From: Taenia hydatigena
Lineage: Eukaryota; Platyhelminthes; Cestoda; Cyclophyllidea; Taeniidae
Direction of reading: 5' to 3'
Assembly: GCA_036345935.2 (NCBI GenBank)
Contig: JADWOT020001225.1
Location: forward strand, 124,001 to 188,000
Length of the DNA: 64,000 nt
Positions 35,086 to 48,136 of the stretch are shown here, piece by piece. The notes under the pieces were generated by a model, which was given only the letters and a program-made list of their open reading frames with translations, did no database searches and was not told the origin of the DNA. The position numbers and the translations under genes are program-made. Positions within the stretch are counted from its first letter, which is position 1; each line of letters starts with the position of its first letter.

Positions 35086-38000
35086 GTATGTTCCCTTCAT
35101 GTCTATTGCTGCTATATACTCCCTAAAGCAGGCGAAGTACAACTGCTTTGTATTGCTTCATACAATGAAAATGTCCGCGTCGAATTACAATGTGAAGATC
35201 ACCAGTACCCCATCAATTATGGCCGAAATGCTTTACAATGACAAAGTACAGGATTTTCACTCGAAATTGGAAAGCAAAGCTGAGTACGATAAAGCAGCCT
35301 AAAACAAATTAGGCTAGAAACACAGAAATTTACATTTGCTAATCAGATTTGACCCAATTTTTACGAAAAAGTCAGATTTTCTTCGTAGTGAAGTAAGTTA
35401 GACAGATTGCAAGAGACGAAGCAGGATGATGCAGATACCGCTGTGGAAATAATAAGTGAAAAACAATTATTTGTGGCACGGAGATGGTCGTCAACTTTGC
35501 CCAAAATACTGACATAACAAAAAAAATAGGTTACAGCAATAGGCAAGCCTCGTAATTTGCTCAAACACCACGTGCTTAACCAAACATCCATGGTCTTTGC
35601 CATTAGAGCCCCAAATCGCTACTAAAGTTAAAGCACTTGCAGAAGATAGACCCTCGTAACGAGGAAACTGTTAGCTGAAGGTAAATTACTTTCACTCAGT
35701 CACTACCACAGTAGCATCTGAAAATAGACATGTCTCGTTTAAACTGTCATAACCGCATTTAATTATAGCCGTTGTATTGAGATCAAACATCGATGGTTTT
35801 AAATTCAATCTTGCAGTAACGCAAGGACTAAAGCAGCTGCCAGCTGATGGTCTACGTTATTTAAAGCGATGAGTCTTGTGCAGCCAATCGTAAAATATCA
35901 GTAAGTATTTTCTTCAGTTTAATAGTCTTTTCGGCCAAGCATGCTAGCAAATGATCAGGATGGTCACAACGCTTCATAAGTCCATTAACCTGGACAAATT
36001 CCGCATTATTTACGGTTTTTAGTTTTTGTGCGCATAGATTTTACACGCCTTTATCTGTGTACCTGGTTATCTAAATGACAAAAAGAGTCCCTAGACAACG
36101 GTAATAATCTATTAACAGCTTAATAAGAGTGAGGTTGATTACAGCGATTGTCATGCGTACATCGGTATCCTCTTTGCTTCAAGGTCAGGTCCACATAAGT
36201 GCGGACTGTTAAGGTGATTAAGATCCAAACAAACGCAGCATTAGTCACAGGCAGAGATATCCACTAGCAAGACCGAATTCGCTATAAAACCTTCCCCGCG
36301 TTCGAGTGCAACAGACCCCTCCGCTTCAAAGATCTGCACACTAAACGCTAAAGCCTTCGATCTTCTCCAAAAAGAGGATGTGTAGTGATTTACACTTAAA
36401 GGGGAAACTATTTTGTCGTCTAGCCCTAAGCCTTCGCTTAACTTGCGTAAAACTCTTCGGCTCCACGATAAACATGCCGCAGCGCCTATGAAATGAAGAA
36501 GAGAAAGGTCGTATCCGACGCTCAATACCGTTACCATTTATTCCAAGTTGGACATATATAAGGGCTGTAAATTTTTAGACCATCCTCAAGTAGCGATTTC
36601 TGTACCTGGAACGGTGGCGTATCCAATAAGATTAGTACCAATTTTATTGCCTTTATAAGCTTGGAAAACATTGAAAACTTTCCTTTCCTAAAGCCCTGAA
36701 GTTAATTAAATTGTGCCTTTTCCTTTATACTCCTGAGCAGTATGTTGACCTGCGAATTGCATGACTATTTTTGTCTCTCAAAGCTCCCTTATGTGAACTG
36801 CGATTGTCATTTGTTAGATTCGGCTTTCGAAATCAAGAAAAAGGGGGCAGCAGAATTCTATTTAGTCATTTATAGCTTGAAGGAGACGTTAAAAAGTGTC
36901 AATTTTTCACCTCTACTGTGACGCATCACCACATACGGCAATAATTTTAGACCAATCACAGTTGTGAACTTGTGCGTACTATACACTTGTGTGCGCTGGT
37001 TAAAATTATCTTGAAGTGTTAGCTTGCCTGCATGGTGCGATGGAGGATTGGAGGATGTGGATGCGGAAAGCGTTGCAATAAAAGGAAGGGCTTTGTCGGT
37101 CGTCTGTTCTTTGCACCAGTTGGTTGATTAATTATTTCAATGACACTGAATTAAATCGTGGGTTAGAAGGGCAGAAAAGATGAGGTGTTAGAAAGCTGTA
37201 GGATAGACAGCAATTAACCTTATCACAAAACGGCAGCGCAGTGGATGAGGGAGGGAAACATCATAAGCTGCAGTCCTATTGAGTTGGTGTTGGGTGTTAT
37301 GTTTCCTTTCTTATGTGCCGGACTCCCTACTTCTTCCTTATGCATCGCTGTGAGTCGCCTCCGTTTGCCTCATGGCACGAGAACTGCCGCAAGAAATCGA
37401 CTCATTAATTAAGATTTAAAGCTAAATTTTTGTCAATTATTTTACTAAATGGACAATAGGGTGCAGCTGTATACCACAGCCATCACAGTAGGCCCCTTAA
37501 GCACCGGTCGAAACTAATCAGCCTACTTTACTTAAAGTGCGTGCTTTGCAGATTTACGGGAGAACTGCTCCACGCCTGCGGCAAAGAATACCATCAGTCA
37601 TGGCCTGCTGCCACGGTATACCATTGCCAGTCATCTCTTGCACTAGTTTTCTGCTCCCACTGCCGTTAATATATTGATTGAGTCATATATTATTACTTTG
37701 AAGGCTAGCCGCCTGCATTAACGATGCCCACGGGACGCAAAAGTTGCCATCAAATTACATGATACTTTAGTCCCAAACAAAGGAACACCCATCTTTATTT
37801 TTTTAGTAAAGCATTTTATCGTGCCGGACTAAAGCTGAGTCTTGTAACAAAGCCTCACACGGACGTGCTAATACATAAGATTGACATTTGTGTCCTGCTT
37901 TCCAGGTTTGCTATAATGGACAAAATAAATGCTGTAACGCGCATGTTTTTTACATTTTCCTGAAGTCATATGGCTGCACCCCTTTATAGGTGATATGCAT

Positions 38001-38805
38001 TTCCTTACTTTATTAATGCTCTTTCTCTATTTCGTAGATGGTTAGGCCACGGTTACTATTTCTACGCGAATACCTTTGCAAAGTTCGCTAATCCGATTAC
38101 AAATTTTTTGGCGATAAGCATTCAGTGACGAAACAGGCGAAATATCACCCGGGGAGGAAGTGAACTCTAAAAGGCTAAATGGTTGTCACTAAGTCCTTCC
38201 AGTAATATTGCCTAAATGTATGGCTTAATCCAATTTGTCTACTCTTTTCGAAACTGATGTACGTCGAATCCATTGCTTCCTACAGCCACACATCATATTC
38301 AGGGCGCTTGAGGGGGCAAACGGGTTTACAGATGGCAACATAATTAGTGGGCAGCAAAGTTTTTCAATCTGACAGAATCTTGACTTGCGCATGATATTTT
38401 ACACTTCTTTGGCAACAAAGAACTCTTACTGATGGAATTCTAAATTGGCCCATTGCAGAAAATTTTGGTATTCTTGATGGGTTACAAACACGTGGCGCAT
38501 GTTTTACTGCATGAGGATTTGCACAGTCGGCGAATCCAAAGCCAGCAAAACCAATTGCCTAGTTTATGATCTTTAATATAAGGTAGACATAATTGCGGGC
38601 CACTGAAATGCGGGGTACTATGTACAATATTGACATATCTTCCTGCAACACAGGACGTGATTCGCAAATATAGCAGAGCATATTTGTACTGCCCTTTGGC
38701 AGTACTACTTTATCGCCAGATCAGAAAACTGGATGGAAGTGGCTGAGAGAATACAGTAGCGCCTGACTGGGCAAATGAATCGGTCCATTTTACCCTATGC
38801 TATAG
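35086..38805. other. Probable intron or intergenic DNA
   Basis: No supported coding exon. A plus frame runs on after the exon at 34879 (to 35302) in another frame and ends KAEYDKAA; it looks non-coding. A minus frame of 98 codons at 36241-36537 has no recognised domain. AT-rich DNA otherwise. Confidence 0.35.
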
Positions 38806-38927
38806 GTAGTCTTGTCAATATTTTGTACGACGATTCCTTTTTTGGTGTCTGTGCAAATAACCGAATCTACCTTAAAGAAATAGTTCAATTTATTTTCCAG
38901 GTTGCCTTCCATCACGTTATATTTTTG
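38806..38927 (+). CDS. Candidate transporter-like exon
   Basis: After an acceptor (tgctatag) the frame starts GSLVNILYDDSFF with the same two-base phase as exon 5 of the gene at 55168, which starts GSVDSLYKLLM. DUR3 proteins have LGSPxxVYDRL here. The stretch up to a hydrophobic end (VAFHHVIFL) has the same length as exon 5, but beyond the GS start the residues agree little and there is no clear donor at the expected place. It is a possible next exon after 34879-35085, weakly supported. Confidence 0.25.
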
Positions 38928-40524
38928 ACTCGGAAAACTTTGTGTGGCGATTTCGTGCGCAGATGATTGTCGAAGGAAAACCATTTGAACGCATTTGTCG
39001 GGATAGAGTTCAGTGTCCAGGGTTAAGGAATATATGTGCATCGCTAGCCTAACTGCTTTAGACTTGATAAAATTTTGGTGGCTTTGAGGGAGTGGATAGG
39101 CCTAGATATTGGATAGGCGGATTTAATATTTGGAGCTAATTCCGTATTATTGCTAAAGTGTCCTTGTGGCTTCGCATGAACTCGATTATAGGAAGTTAGT
39201 TGCAAGGTTGATTCTCCGCGCCCAGTTTAGCAGACAGCCTATGTGAGCATCTCATAAATTCCTAGCATGACTGCCTTTTCCCTACGGAAAGAAGAGGAAA
39301 TGGAGCAAAGCTGCAAAGGATATGCTGTCGTTACCAGCTTTGATTGTTGTGCTGGTAAGGGAGCAAGGGCTACAATGATGTCAAGACAGTCTCTCACCGC
39401 CTTTACACGCCCATGCTGGGGTGCAGCGAAGGACAAAGAAGGCACTAGGCATGGAAGGAACCTGAATTCGCGACAGCCGAATTAACTGTGAAATCAGCAT
39501 TATAATGCTGCTCCTAATCCGCAATCAAAGCACAAAACGAAATTCTATCAGAGCGCGTCCGCAGCGACAGGAATCTATTATGCGACTTTGCCAGCCAAAA
39601 TTCTTTGGTGCGCAAATTACATCGTCACGTGTGCAAGTTTTGCATTTTGCTAAGAGGCTATTTCACCATTCCGCTAGCTAATTTATAAATTTTCTGTGTC
39701 TTGTCGAAATTTTAGCCACGATCGCGACTTGCGATGCAGAAACGTTTCAAGTTCTTGGCAATGCATGGTCTTGAAGTTGGTAATCTGCTTGGAGAATTCA
39801 CTTTTATACCGCAGAGCTTCTCGAGCCTAATTGGCAGTCCGATTATCTGACAGGATTAAACACCTATGTGTCTAGCAGCAAAAGGCCCGTTCTGCTAGGC
39901 ACTGGAGTCGCCTAGCAAAGACTCATTAGCAGCAATTTGTTCTTCATGACTGATAACTTACTGGGATGAGTTTTTGCAGCATCGTTCTAAACTAGGGTCC
40001 AAGCGATGCCAAAATTTATTTTACCTGAAAAGGTCTTACCAGAAGGCGCATAGGATGGTGCGCATTCCTTGGGGTCGTTGACAGGTACGATGATTATACT
40101 TTATGGTTATGAGCTAGTCTTTAATGTTTACGTGGTCTTCAAGCAGAGCCAGGCCCGCTAGCCCCGCAGCAGTGCAAGAGATCGTCAGTTTAACTCATCT
40201 ACTCTAACCTTTAAATTCAGCAAGAAAGAGTTTATTCATCAAAATCATATCTATTAGTATAATTTAGCCATGCTAAGTAGAAATTCAGATATCATTCAAC
40301 TCAAAACTTCTCGCTTATGTAACGCTATGATCGGAGTTGTGTTCGTTTGATTTAGTCTGATAGTCTTGTGCTACTTGGGTAAGTTGGATTATTCGAATCT
40401 TGACAAGCGCTTCTTATTCACTTTAATCTAGATCCCATTGTCATCGCTACATTGCTAAATTGTTCAGTAGTGAAAAATTTTTTGCCTTTTTTGTGTTCAA
40501 TTCAAAAAATGGCATGGTTTTAAG

Positions 40525-40656
40525 ATCGCTGAGCTCTGCGAAGAATTACGCAGAACAATATGCGAATATCTCAGCCCTTTTGACATAGCAAGCATTTGCG
40601 CTACACTTCCGGAGTGGAATTCGGTTACCCTTTCAAAAACCAACATTCATACATAA
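40525..40656 (+). CDS. F-box-like segment
   Basis: After a possible acceptor (ggttttaag) the frame reads IAELCEELRRTICEYLSPFD, then IASICATLPEWNSVTLSK and a stop at 40654. The spacing L..EL...I..YLSP.D......LP.WN resembles an F-box, typically LPxELLxxIxxYLxPxDLxxxxxVCxxWN, the segment that binds Skp1 in SCF ubiquitin ligases. The usual Cys before the x-x-Trp is missing. Downstream another frame (to 40880) and a segment with acceptor at 40902 (LSMRIVNSTRT, then LRLTKLYFALPQNYGF) could be further exons with a leucine-rich feel, but they do not join cleanly. So it is either the first exon of an F-box gene or a broken copy. Confidence 0.4.
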   Translation: MAELCEELRRTICEYLSPFDIASICATLPEWNSVTLSKTNIHT

Positions 40657-41010
40657 GCAAGTGGAATTGGATTGACAAGCATGGCTGCACAGCTCTGCTT
40701 TCCCACTCGCATCCACTGTCCCTCTTAAGGATTAACAAATGCGTTGAACAACATCTTGAGCAGATGAAATTCCATCTTCGGTTTTCATCCCTTTCTGTCC
40801 CTACGGATGCCTTTAACAGGGTGGACTACGTTCTAATCGAGTCCGCAATAAATACCAAAATCTGGCTCCTCCGGACTTGACTCATTCATTGCTTATGCAG
40901 TTATCCATGAGAATAGTAAATTCTACTCGCACTACTGTGGCAGCTGTTAGTGCATTGCGTCTTACAAAATTATACTTTGCTTTACCACAAAACTACGGAT
41001 TTATTTTGCG

Positions 41011-44000
41011 CCATTTTTGAAGGCAGCGGATTTGGGCGGCGTCAAGAAGAAGGAAGAATTAGACTAGTTGATTACGACTGCGCTTTCCATGTTATTGAAC
41101 TTTTATCTCCCCAGCAACAGTGTTTGAAAGCCAGGGCTTGATTAAACGACATAGTGGCACACTCTTGTCCTGAACAGACATTTGGATTTATCATAATTGA
41201 AGGCGTAGAATGATGTCTGCACCAATGAATTGGCGAACGTAGTGCATTGGGGAGGATGCCACCCGAATCGCTAGCTGCAGGGAATTATTTCACTGGGAAC
41301 GTCAAGATGTCATTTGGAGGCGCATGCAAACACATTCGTTTCAATTAGCTGCGATGCCCCATGAAGTGCTCGATTTCCCGATTGGTTCTTATAACTACTT
41401 CATAATTAAATTGAAGCAATCACAAGCGTTTGTTCTGCTCATTGTGTCACCTTTCCTTCCTCAAGTGATAAGTCCACCATGTCCAGATCAGAATAATTTT
41501 GCAGACATTTGAGCAGTAGGCGAAACCCGATTAATGTACTTGATTCTTTTCGAAGACTTTATTGAGCAAAGTTTCCTTAAAAGGCCTCCTTTGGTGGTGT
41601 TTATAGCAATGCCAAATATATATTGGTGTGTTTACCGTGTTTTTTTTAACAAAATTTGGAAGTAGTGATTGCATTTTATCATTAGTGGAGTAGGATATAA
41701 TTTTGGGTGGTAGAATTACAAGTAATTCTGAGTGGCAACTCACATATTCAAAAGAGCTACATAATTTCAGCTTACGCGCACTGATTTTGCAATTCCAATT
41801 GTTGTACATTTGAAGGTGAACGTTTATCGGAATGTGCTCTCTATGAAATATGATTTACTTCTAATTGCATGCACGTCGAATATCCAGTTTGCTACTAGGA
41901 AGAAAGCATATTTACGTGGTTAACGATGTTCTAGTGACATTTAGGCATCGTTACTTTTGCATGGTCCATAAATGTAGCTAATCGGAATCTCAACTTGTCG
42001 TAGATCCCACGTAACAAGCACTGATAACTTAGCTTAAACAGCATTTGGCAAAAGATAAATCTATCACTGCACAGCGTAATTAGCATGGCTCAGCCCAAAA
42101 CTTGCTTCGGTTGGTTTTAAAAGTGAGTAGACATACGCATGAGAGGGACGAACATCCCCGGAACCAGAAAACCCTTTGAATCCCATCCCGTAGTTAGGTC
42201 TTTCAGACTGACTCGTAAAGAACCCGTCAAATGCAACAACTTTACATCGCGAGGACTCGAGTCAAGCATCCGCAGTGGATACTTTTCATACTTCCTGAAC
42301 TTGGCTAGGAGGTCCTGTCCTATCGTAATTTTCAACAGATGTGCGACAAAGAAATTTCGACACTCGCCGTTACACAGCACAGGCTGCTTAGTTCATTATG
42401 GACTAAATGGTTGAACAATATTCCTGCTAGACAATGCTTGGTCACTTCTTCTGCCGCAAGTGCAAAGATCATGTAATGCTAACCGCGTAAGATGGAGAAA
42501 CCGCAACTATTTGTACGATTATTCATGACCGAAATTCTTTGGCTAGTGACTAGCACGTTAATGTATTTTTCTAGGAAATTCTTCCTTTTTCTTAAGAAGG
42601 AAATAATTGCTCACTGAGGTTCCTATCCCTTACGAGTTCCTGCTCCTCATTGTAATCGCAACGCCTGCTTGTATCACGGTGTACACTAAACGACTTTACT
42701 GTGCTTAAAGCTCTATATTAACAATTAGATGGAGGCGTCACTAAACTGCCACAGGCAGTTGAAAGGCCAGTAGGTTAGGGTAACATTAGGCATAGATAAG
42801 AAGGACTGCAGGTGCGATAGAAGATGTCATTTGAAGCCATTCAACAATATGACCTCCTACCATAACCTCCATTTTATCTGACCAATTTATTCAGCATATT
42901 ATTCAATCCTGCCAAGTCGCTCGATGGTGGTACTGGCCATCACACCAATTTAAAGGTACAGCAACATAGCAGCATTTTGGACCAAGCGGCGAAGTAAAAG
43001 ACACCATGAGTATATTCAAGCTGCATTCAGCCTTCTTACTCTCCTGCCCTCTTCACATATATGGCTCTTTACAAAGTAATTTGAAGAATCTTGTCTTCTT
43101 CCCCCAAACATAATCCTTCCTCCTCACACCAGCTCATCTAACCACCTACAAATCAAGCGTTCGGCATCTTTATAGTCCTTCTCGGGGCTAAGCAGTAGTG
43201 TTTTTTCACTTCTTGACAATTCACTACATACTTAACAGTTGATTTGGTACACCAAATAGAGCTTGCGCTTTGAAGTGCACTCATCACCTGTGCCACCAAA
43301 CTGCGACCCAAAAGTCCCGTATCAGACGAATTTACTTTCGACAAAAGTAAGTGTTCAGTCTACAAGTAGCGTTGTGAAGGCCTATATGTCACAACACAAA
43401 CCGAAGAGAGGAAACAGGCCACACAAGACCATTGTTTCTAAACCCCGAATTCACTGCTGCTTAGGCAGAATAGCAGAACTAATCGACTTCAGTGGAGAAG
43501 ATGCCAGCGAATGACTCCAGTTTATAAACAAGTTAGCGATTCGCGACATGTCAGGCCATACTATTCTTCTGTCATTGAAGAAAGTATTTGAATTCGCGTG
43601 TGTCTGATAGAGAGCTAAGCATAAATGGCAACCTTCATATTTGAATTTTCTCTACTACTTGACGAAAAGCCGGTCAGTATAGTCTTTCAAAATCAAATGG
43701 AAATGGTCTTTATTGCCATGCATTTTTCAGGTCGGGACAAAGTTTGTAGTCCACTTAAGCAGCAATAGCAGCAAGACATCAATACATTGTTGGATGGAAG
43801 ATGTACTATTGAGATCCTTCAGGTAGCGAAACCGACACAGACAAAACAGGCTGAAATTTCTCCAATGGATGAGAAACAGTCATCCAAACTAGATTTTGCT
43901 TCTTCCTTTCACGAGACACATTGCCACCCCCCTTCAGTACTGCCCTCATTTCTCTAGTTATATCTCATTTTCCAATCAGCTGCCAGATTATACAAGTTAA

Positions 44001-44588
44001 AATGAAAAAAAAAGAAGGAGATGAGATGGCTGGATAGAAGATGCTGCCCGTCCAACACTATTCCGAACTGTTAGTTACTTGGCAACACAGATGACGAATC
44101 TAATGTATTCATGGCTTTGCATATCAGTACATCGAGTGAGAAATCAGAGAACAAGTATGTAAAGCCGGGGCTGGACTGAGGAATCAGAATAGCCACAGCA
44201 AAGCCCACTTTGACCTGTCTTGCTGCTTCTATTTCCAGTTGATGACAACGGTTTTTTGATTTACCCAACACAAGCCCAACTCCGAACTGCCGTGAAGAGG
44301 AATGCTCTGCAAACTAATGGTACGGTAGTTATTAGTCAACCGGAATTTCTTAGGTCAAGAGAAATGACATATCTACTGGTTTTTTGTCCAGAGTTATTGT
44401 CCGCTCTTCAATCAGGAGTAACTTACGCATGCTATGATTTTAATGCCAACAGTTCATCTGATCAGTTAAAAGAAAGTGGACTGGCAACTAATTATATTTA
44501 AATCAAGGGTTTGTGGAGTACCAGTCATTGTGATGCATTCTGTCTCTTTGATTCGTGTATTGTGCAAATGAGACTGCGTTCAGAGCAG
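41011..44588. other. No supported gene
   Basis: Overlapping frames at 42117-42414 on both strands are of about 90 codons and unassigned. At 44235 an acceptor followed by a frame DDNGFLIYPTQAQLRTAVKR, with a donor-like GGTACGG after about 106 nt, may be a coding exon of an unknown gene. Nothing else is seen. Confidence 0.3.
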
Positions 44589-44809
44589 GTGTTAAGGAAT
44601 GCTGCCATTTTAACGACAGTACCCACTTGCCAATATGGACACCTCAGCAAATAAGTAAATCTGCTTGTGGCAATGCGAGGTCGCCGTTACCTCACCATCT
44701 AGGCATGGAACTCGCCCTGAGTCATGTCCTCACCTGCGTTAGCACTATTTGGTCTTTATGCTATATTTGGGCTTTAGCCTATGAACGCGCACTAAATTCA
44801 AAAGAATAA
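44589..44809 (+). CDS. Candidate transporter-like exon
   Basis: After an acceptor (cagagcag|gt) the frame has the same two-base start phase as exon 6 at 55401. It contains SPLPHHLGMELALSHVLTCV, then IWSLCYIWALAYERAL. Exon 6 has SLPPNHGALGLLLAIIMAFC, then GVFCGLGFRAL. The pattern of a short LP..H linker, a membrane segment of about 25 residues and a terminal RAL is alike. The first part is longer than in exon 6 and lacks DQxxW. The frame ends in a stop (44807) without a donor. Possibly a decayed exon of the first transporter copy. Confidence 0.3.
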
Positions 44810-47645
44810 TATGATGAAAAAGGAAGGCACATACTGCTAAAATGAACCAGGACTGGGATACGATAGCATATTTAGTAATGTTCCGTACAGCGGCCGGTGT
44901 TGAATGGCATTTGTAAGCATGTCTCGCGTCTTTACGATTGAATTCTTCTCCATCATCCAGTGTGGAGCTCGATCAGTGAAACGTGTTGCAGGGTCTATGG
45001 TGGTGCCATGCTTATTGTTTAGAGAAACAGGATTAACTTAATTCGAGACATGGCGTTAGGATGTGTTTGGTTCCCTGCCTCTTCAATTTGGCCAAATATG
45101 TAGCAACATAGTGTATGGTGATGAGAGCCAAAGTAAACATTCGGCTCCGATTACGGTGATATTTCGACGAGAAAAAAAAGATGTTGTCTTAAATTCTGCT
45201 ACGCCTCATTGCGCTTGATGAAAGGAAAAACCGCGTCAACTCTAAGCCATTACCATGAGCATGGGGGAGGGTTCTTGCAAAAGGAAGGTGTCACCATCCT
45301 TAATCCTACGCTAATGTCAGCGGAAAATTTATTTAGGGTGACGAATAGGACATGTATGCAGAAGGCGTCGAATTTGAAGAAGGCTGAAAGGTTATTTCAC
45401 TCGTGAATTACCACGTGTCCTTCCAAATGAGGATGATATACCGCAATCCATATTGGCCCATTTTGGTGCTTTACAAATGCAGGCTCCCCTCTGGGAGGCT
45501 TTAGTAAATATTGTTTTATACTTTGGCATTTATTCATGCAAGCAGCTTTAATTTAGTAACCATCTTACATACTGCCATCTATTGTAGTAAGAGTTTTGGT
45601 GCAGCCGAAAAAGAACGCAGCTTTTACATGTTGACTAGGAACCATAAAAGCACCACAAAATGAACGAAAGATGTGCATTTTTGGTAGTTTGCTTCTTTCT
45701 AATATGACTGACTAGAATTTCTTTTGACATAAGGTGCGCGTACTTTGATGGACCGAATTCGAGCGCAGATATCCGCATAAAATTATTGCTGCATTTCTGG
45801 AATTCGCACGAACAGTAGATAAATAGTACAAAAGTTTAGAACCCGCAATCACACAAATGCTTACACAAACACCTGCTAAACACGTGCTTAGGCACGATAA
45901 CCCACTTTTCCGTTACACTTAAGTTTACTTTAGTATATATTGCCTCTGCGCGCCAAATGTTGAGTGCTGCCACTGAAAAATTAAAGGCTGAGCAAATAAT
46001 GTTATACAAAAGCATACGCGATCACAGTTTTTGGAAGGACATGGTAGGGATACAAGATCCATCATGGAGCATGATAGTAATTCGGAAAAACGTCTGGCTA
46101 GTTCATTACAAATTACATGTTCACGCACTTAAATTCGTGACAATGACGGTCGCACCTGAGGAGACGAACAACCATCCTAATAAATCAGTTTTTTCGTTAA
46201 TCATCTAAACTGGTAATTTGTTGCAAAGGTCCTAATAATTATGCATGCACAAGTAGTATAAAGCGCACACCCACCACACTTTTGGCGGGATGAATTATGA
46301 GAGTTATTTACATTCTTATCAAAAATATAATGTGGTGCACTTAGCGACAATGGCGCATAGTTTATGCATCACTCTGCATTCGTCCAAACGAAGTTTGAGC
46401 AATGCTAGGACGACGCCGCACCGCCCAGAGGCCGACGCTTAAATGGGCGCCTGAATCATGAAGCAACTTAAGTCAGAATTTCGCTGACTGCTTCTACCCT
46501 TTGCATTCCTAAATGCCGAAATCAGACCAACGTTTGATTTCTCATTTGGATTAGGGACCATATTGCTAGAGGGCGCTGTTGTGTTTCATTATCAAAAGCT
46601 GGAGAGCACACGCTATCTGGTGATTTTAACGCTGAAGTCTCAAAAATGCTTATCAATAAACTTCTGTGCGTACTAAAGCAGATCAGAGTACAAACAACAA
46701 ACTTTTGCTTACCTTGCAAACCATAGTGATCAACGCACATAGAAGAGTTCAGTTTAGCCATTGAATGCGCTCACTTAGGCAGTAGATATTACTGCGGTAA
46801 AATCGACTGACAATGATCGAGCCAGATTCTTCCTTTGCCCGCTAAGTGAATATTATAGGTATTTGACCCTAGATTACCGCGTTATCAGACGTTCATAGTC
46901 CTATCTGCCCACCACACTTGCAAGAATGAATGGAAAGTTGTTGGCCTTACCGCCTAAATCAATGAGGTTTACTAATCAGTCAGCAGCAACCTATGCATAT
47001 GAAGAATGAAACAAAGAAATGCAATTATTGCCGGTCCATTGACATGGATTCTCGTAATATTGCACACCCATCAGGAAGTAGGGACCTATGAAGGAGAAGG
47101 TACGATTGTTGAGAGCGCAAAAGGCAAAAACAAAGAAGAGGCAGGCCATTGTTTTGCTTCCTCAGCAGAGTGATAGCCAATGCAGTAGCACCGTCAAACA
47201 TGTGGTGACAGACATTCACTAATTGATCACTTGAGCAGGTTAAAGTAGTCACCGCTGAGTAGTGCAACACCGAGAGTTGATGAGAACAGAAAATCGCATA
47301 GTCAGACGTTCTGCACTTCCAAAATTCGCAACATCATCACGTATGGAATCACGATGGGGTGAAGAAAGGAGTCAACGTGAGCCATCATCGGGATGAAGTG
47401 GAGAACTGTGAGTTCAGATTCATCCAGCTAAATGAATATCACATTAGTTCCTGTAACTTGTTCAGTCTTGCTTAATTTCGACTACCTTGCTCAAGATTTT
47501 AAGGAATGTGTGCCATCGCTTCATGTACGAACTACTAAATAGACGGGGTAAAAATATTCTGACTTACCCACATTCAAGCCTCAAAGCTACTCTCCGTCAA
47601 AAGTACGCTATTTTCATACGTGGATCCTTTTGTTTGCCCCAATAA
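44810..47645. other. No gene recognised
   Basis: Short frames on both strands (45209-45406, 45957-46208 plus; 46522-46761, 47025-47270 minus) show no family features. If the first transporter copy is a complete gene, its exons 7-11 would be expected here, but I could not find them. Confidence 0.35.
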
Positions 47646-47860
47646 GTGACGCAAATCAAAGGCTGTGCTTATTGCCTCAAATGGGAAAAAGACATTATTG
47701 GATGTGGCAGTATTTTCGCCCATTCATGTAATGGAGCATTTAGTTGGGGACTCTCAGATAACTTCGGATTTACTAATGCACCCCGTACATCCAAGGAGGA
47801 AACCCTAAAGAGAAGACTCGCGTGGGTTGGAGTACAGGTGTCTAATCATTTATTAATTAG

Positions 47861-48136
47861 ATGCAAGCGATAATCAGGAATAAAGACATTCGTAGCGCGT
47901 TCAAGGCGAGAGAGGTGTGGAGGAGGGCTTGTGCACTGTCGACTAGCATCAGTGTAAGCACAACCTCGGCCATGTTCGCTGTCTACTACCATTGCAGCCA
48001 TCATTCAGATCACTTAATCGTTGATACGATCGTCTTTTTGTTAGCGTTGGCGTTGAATGCGTGGTTTACAAAAAGAGCATTAAATGATTTTCGCAGATGG
48101 CTTGAACTTTTACCAGATGAACATATGCAAAGCTAA
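47861..48136 (+). CDS. Candidate C-terminal transporter-like exon
   Basis: After an acceptor (ttaattag) a frame of 91 codons reads SAFKAREVWRRACAL, a hydrophobic segment, YYHCSHHSDH, a second hydrophobic segment IVDTIVFLLALALNAW and a basic tail NDFRRWLELLPDEH ending at TAA 48134. The C-terminal part of DUR3 proteins has the order RPSLEEVRRVFRP, membrane helix, short loop, membrane helix, tail. The last exon of the gene at 60.2 kb begins with KKPTLSEVHRALAPLRHLIW, which fits the same pattern. The family link is by pattern and not by high identity. The preceding plus frame (47646-47843, with CAYC and a donor CAG|GTGTCT) is open but unassigned. Confidence 0.35.
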   Translation: MQAIIRNKDIRSAFKAREVWRRACALSTSISVSTTSAMFAVYYHCSHHSDHLIVDTIVFLLALALNAWFTKRALNDFRRWLELLPDEHMQS

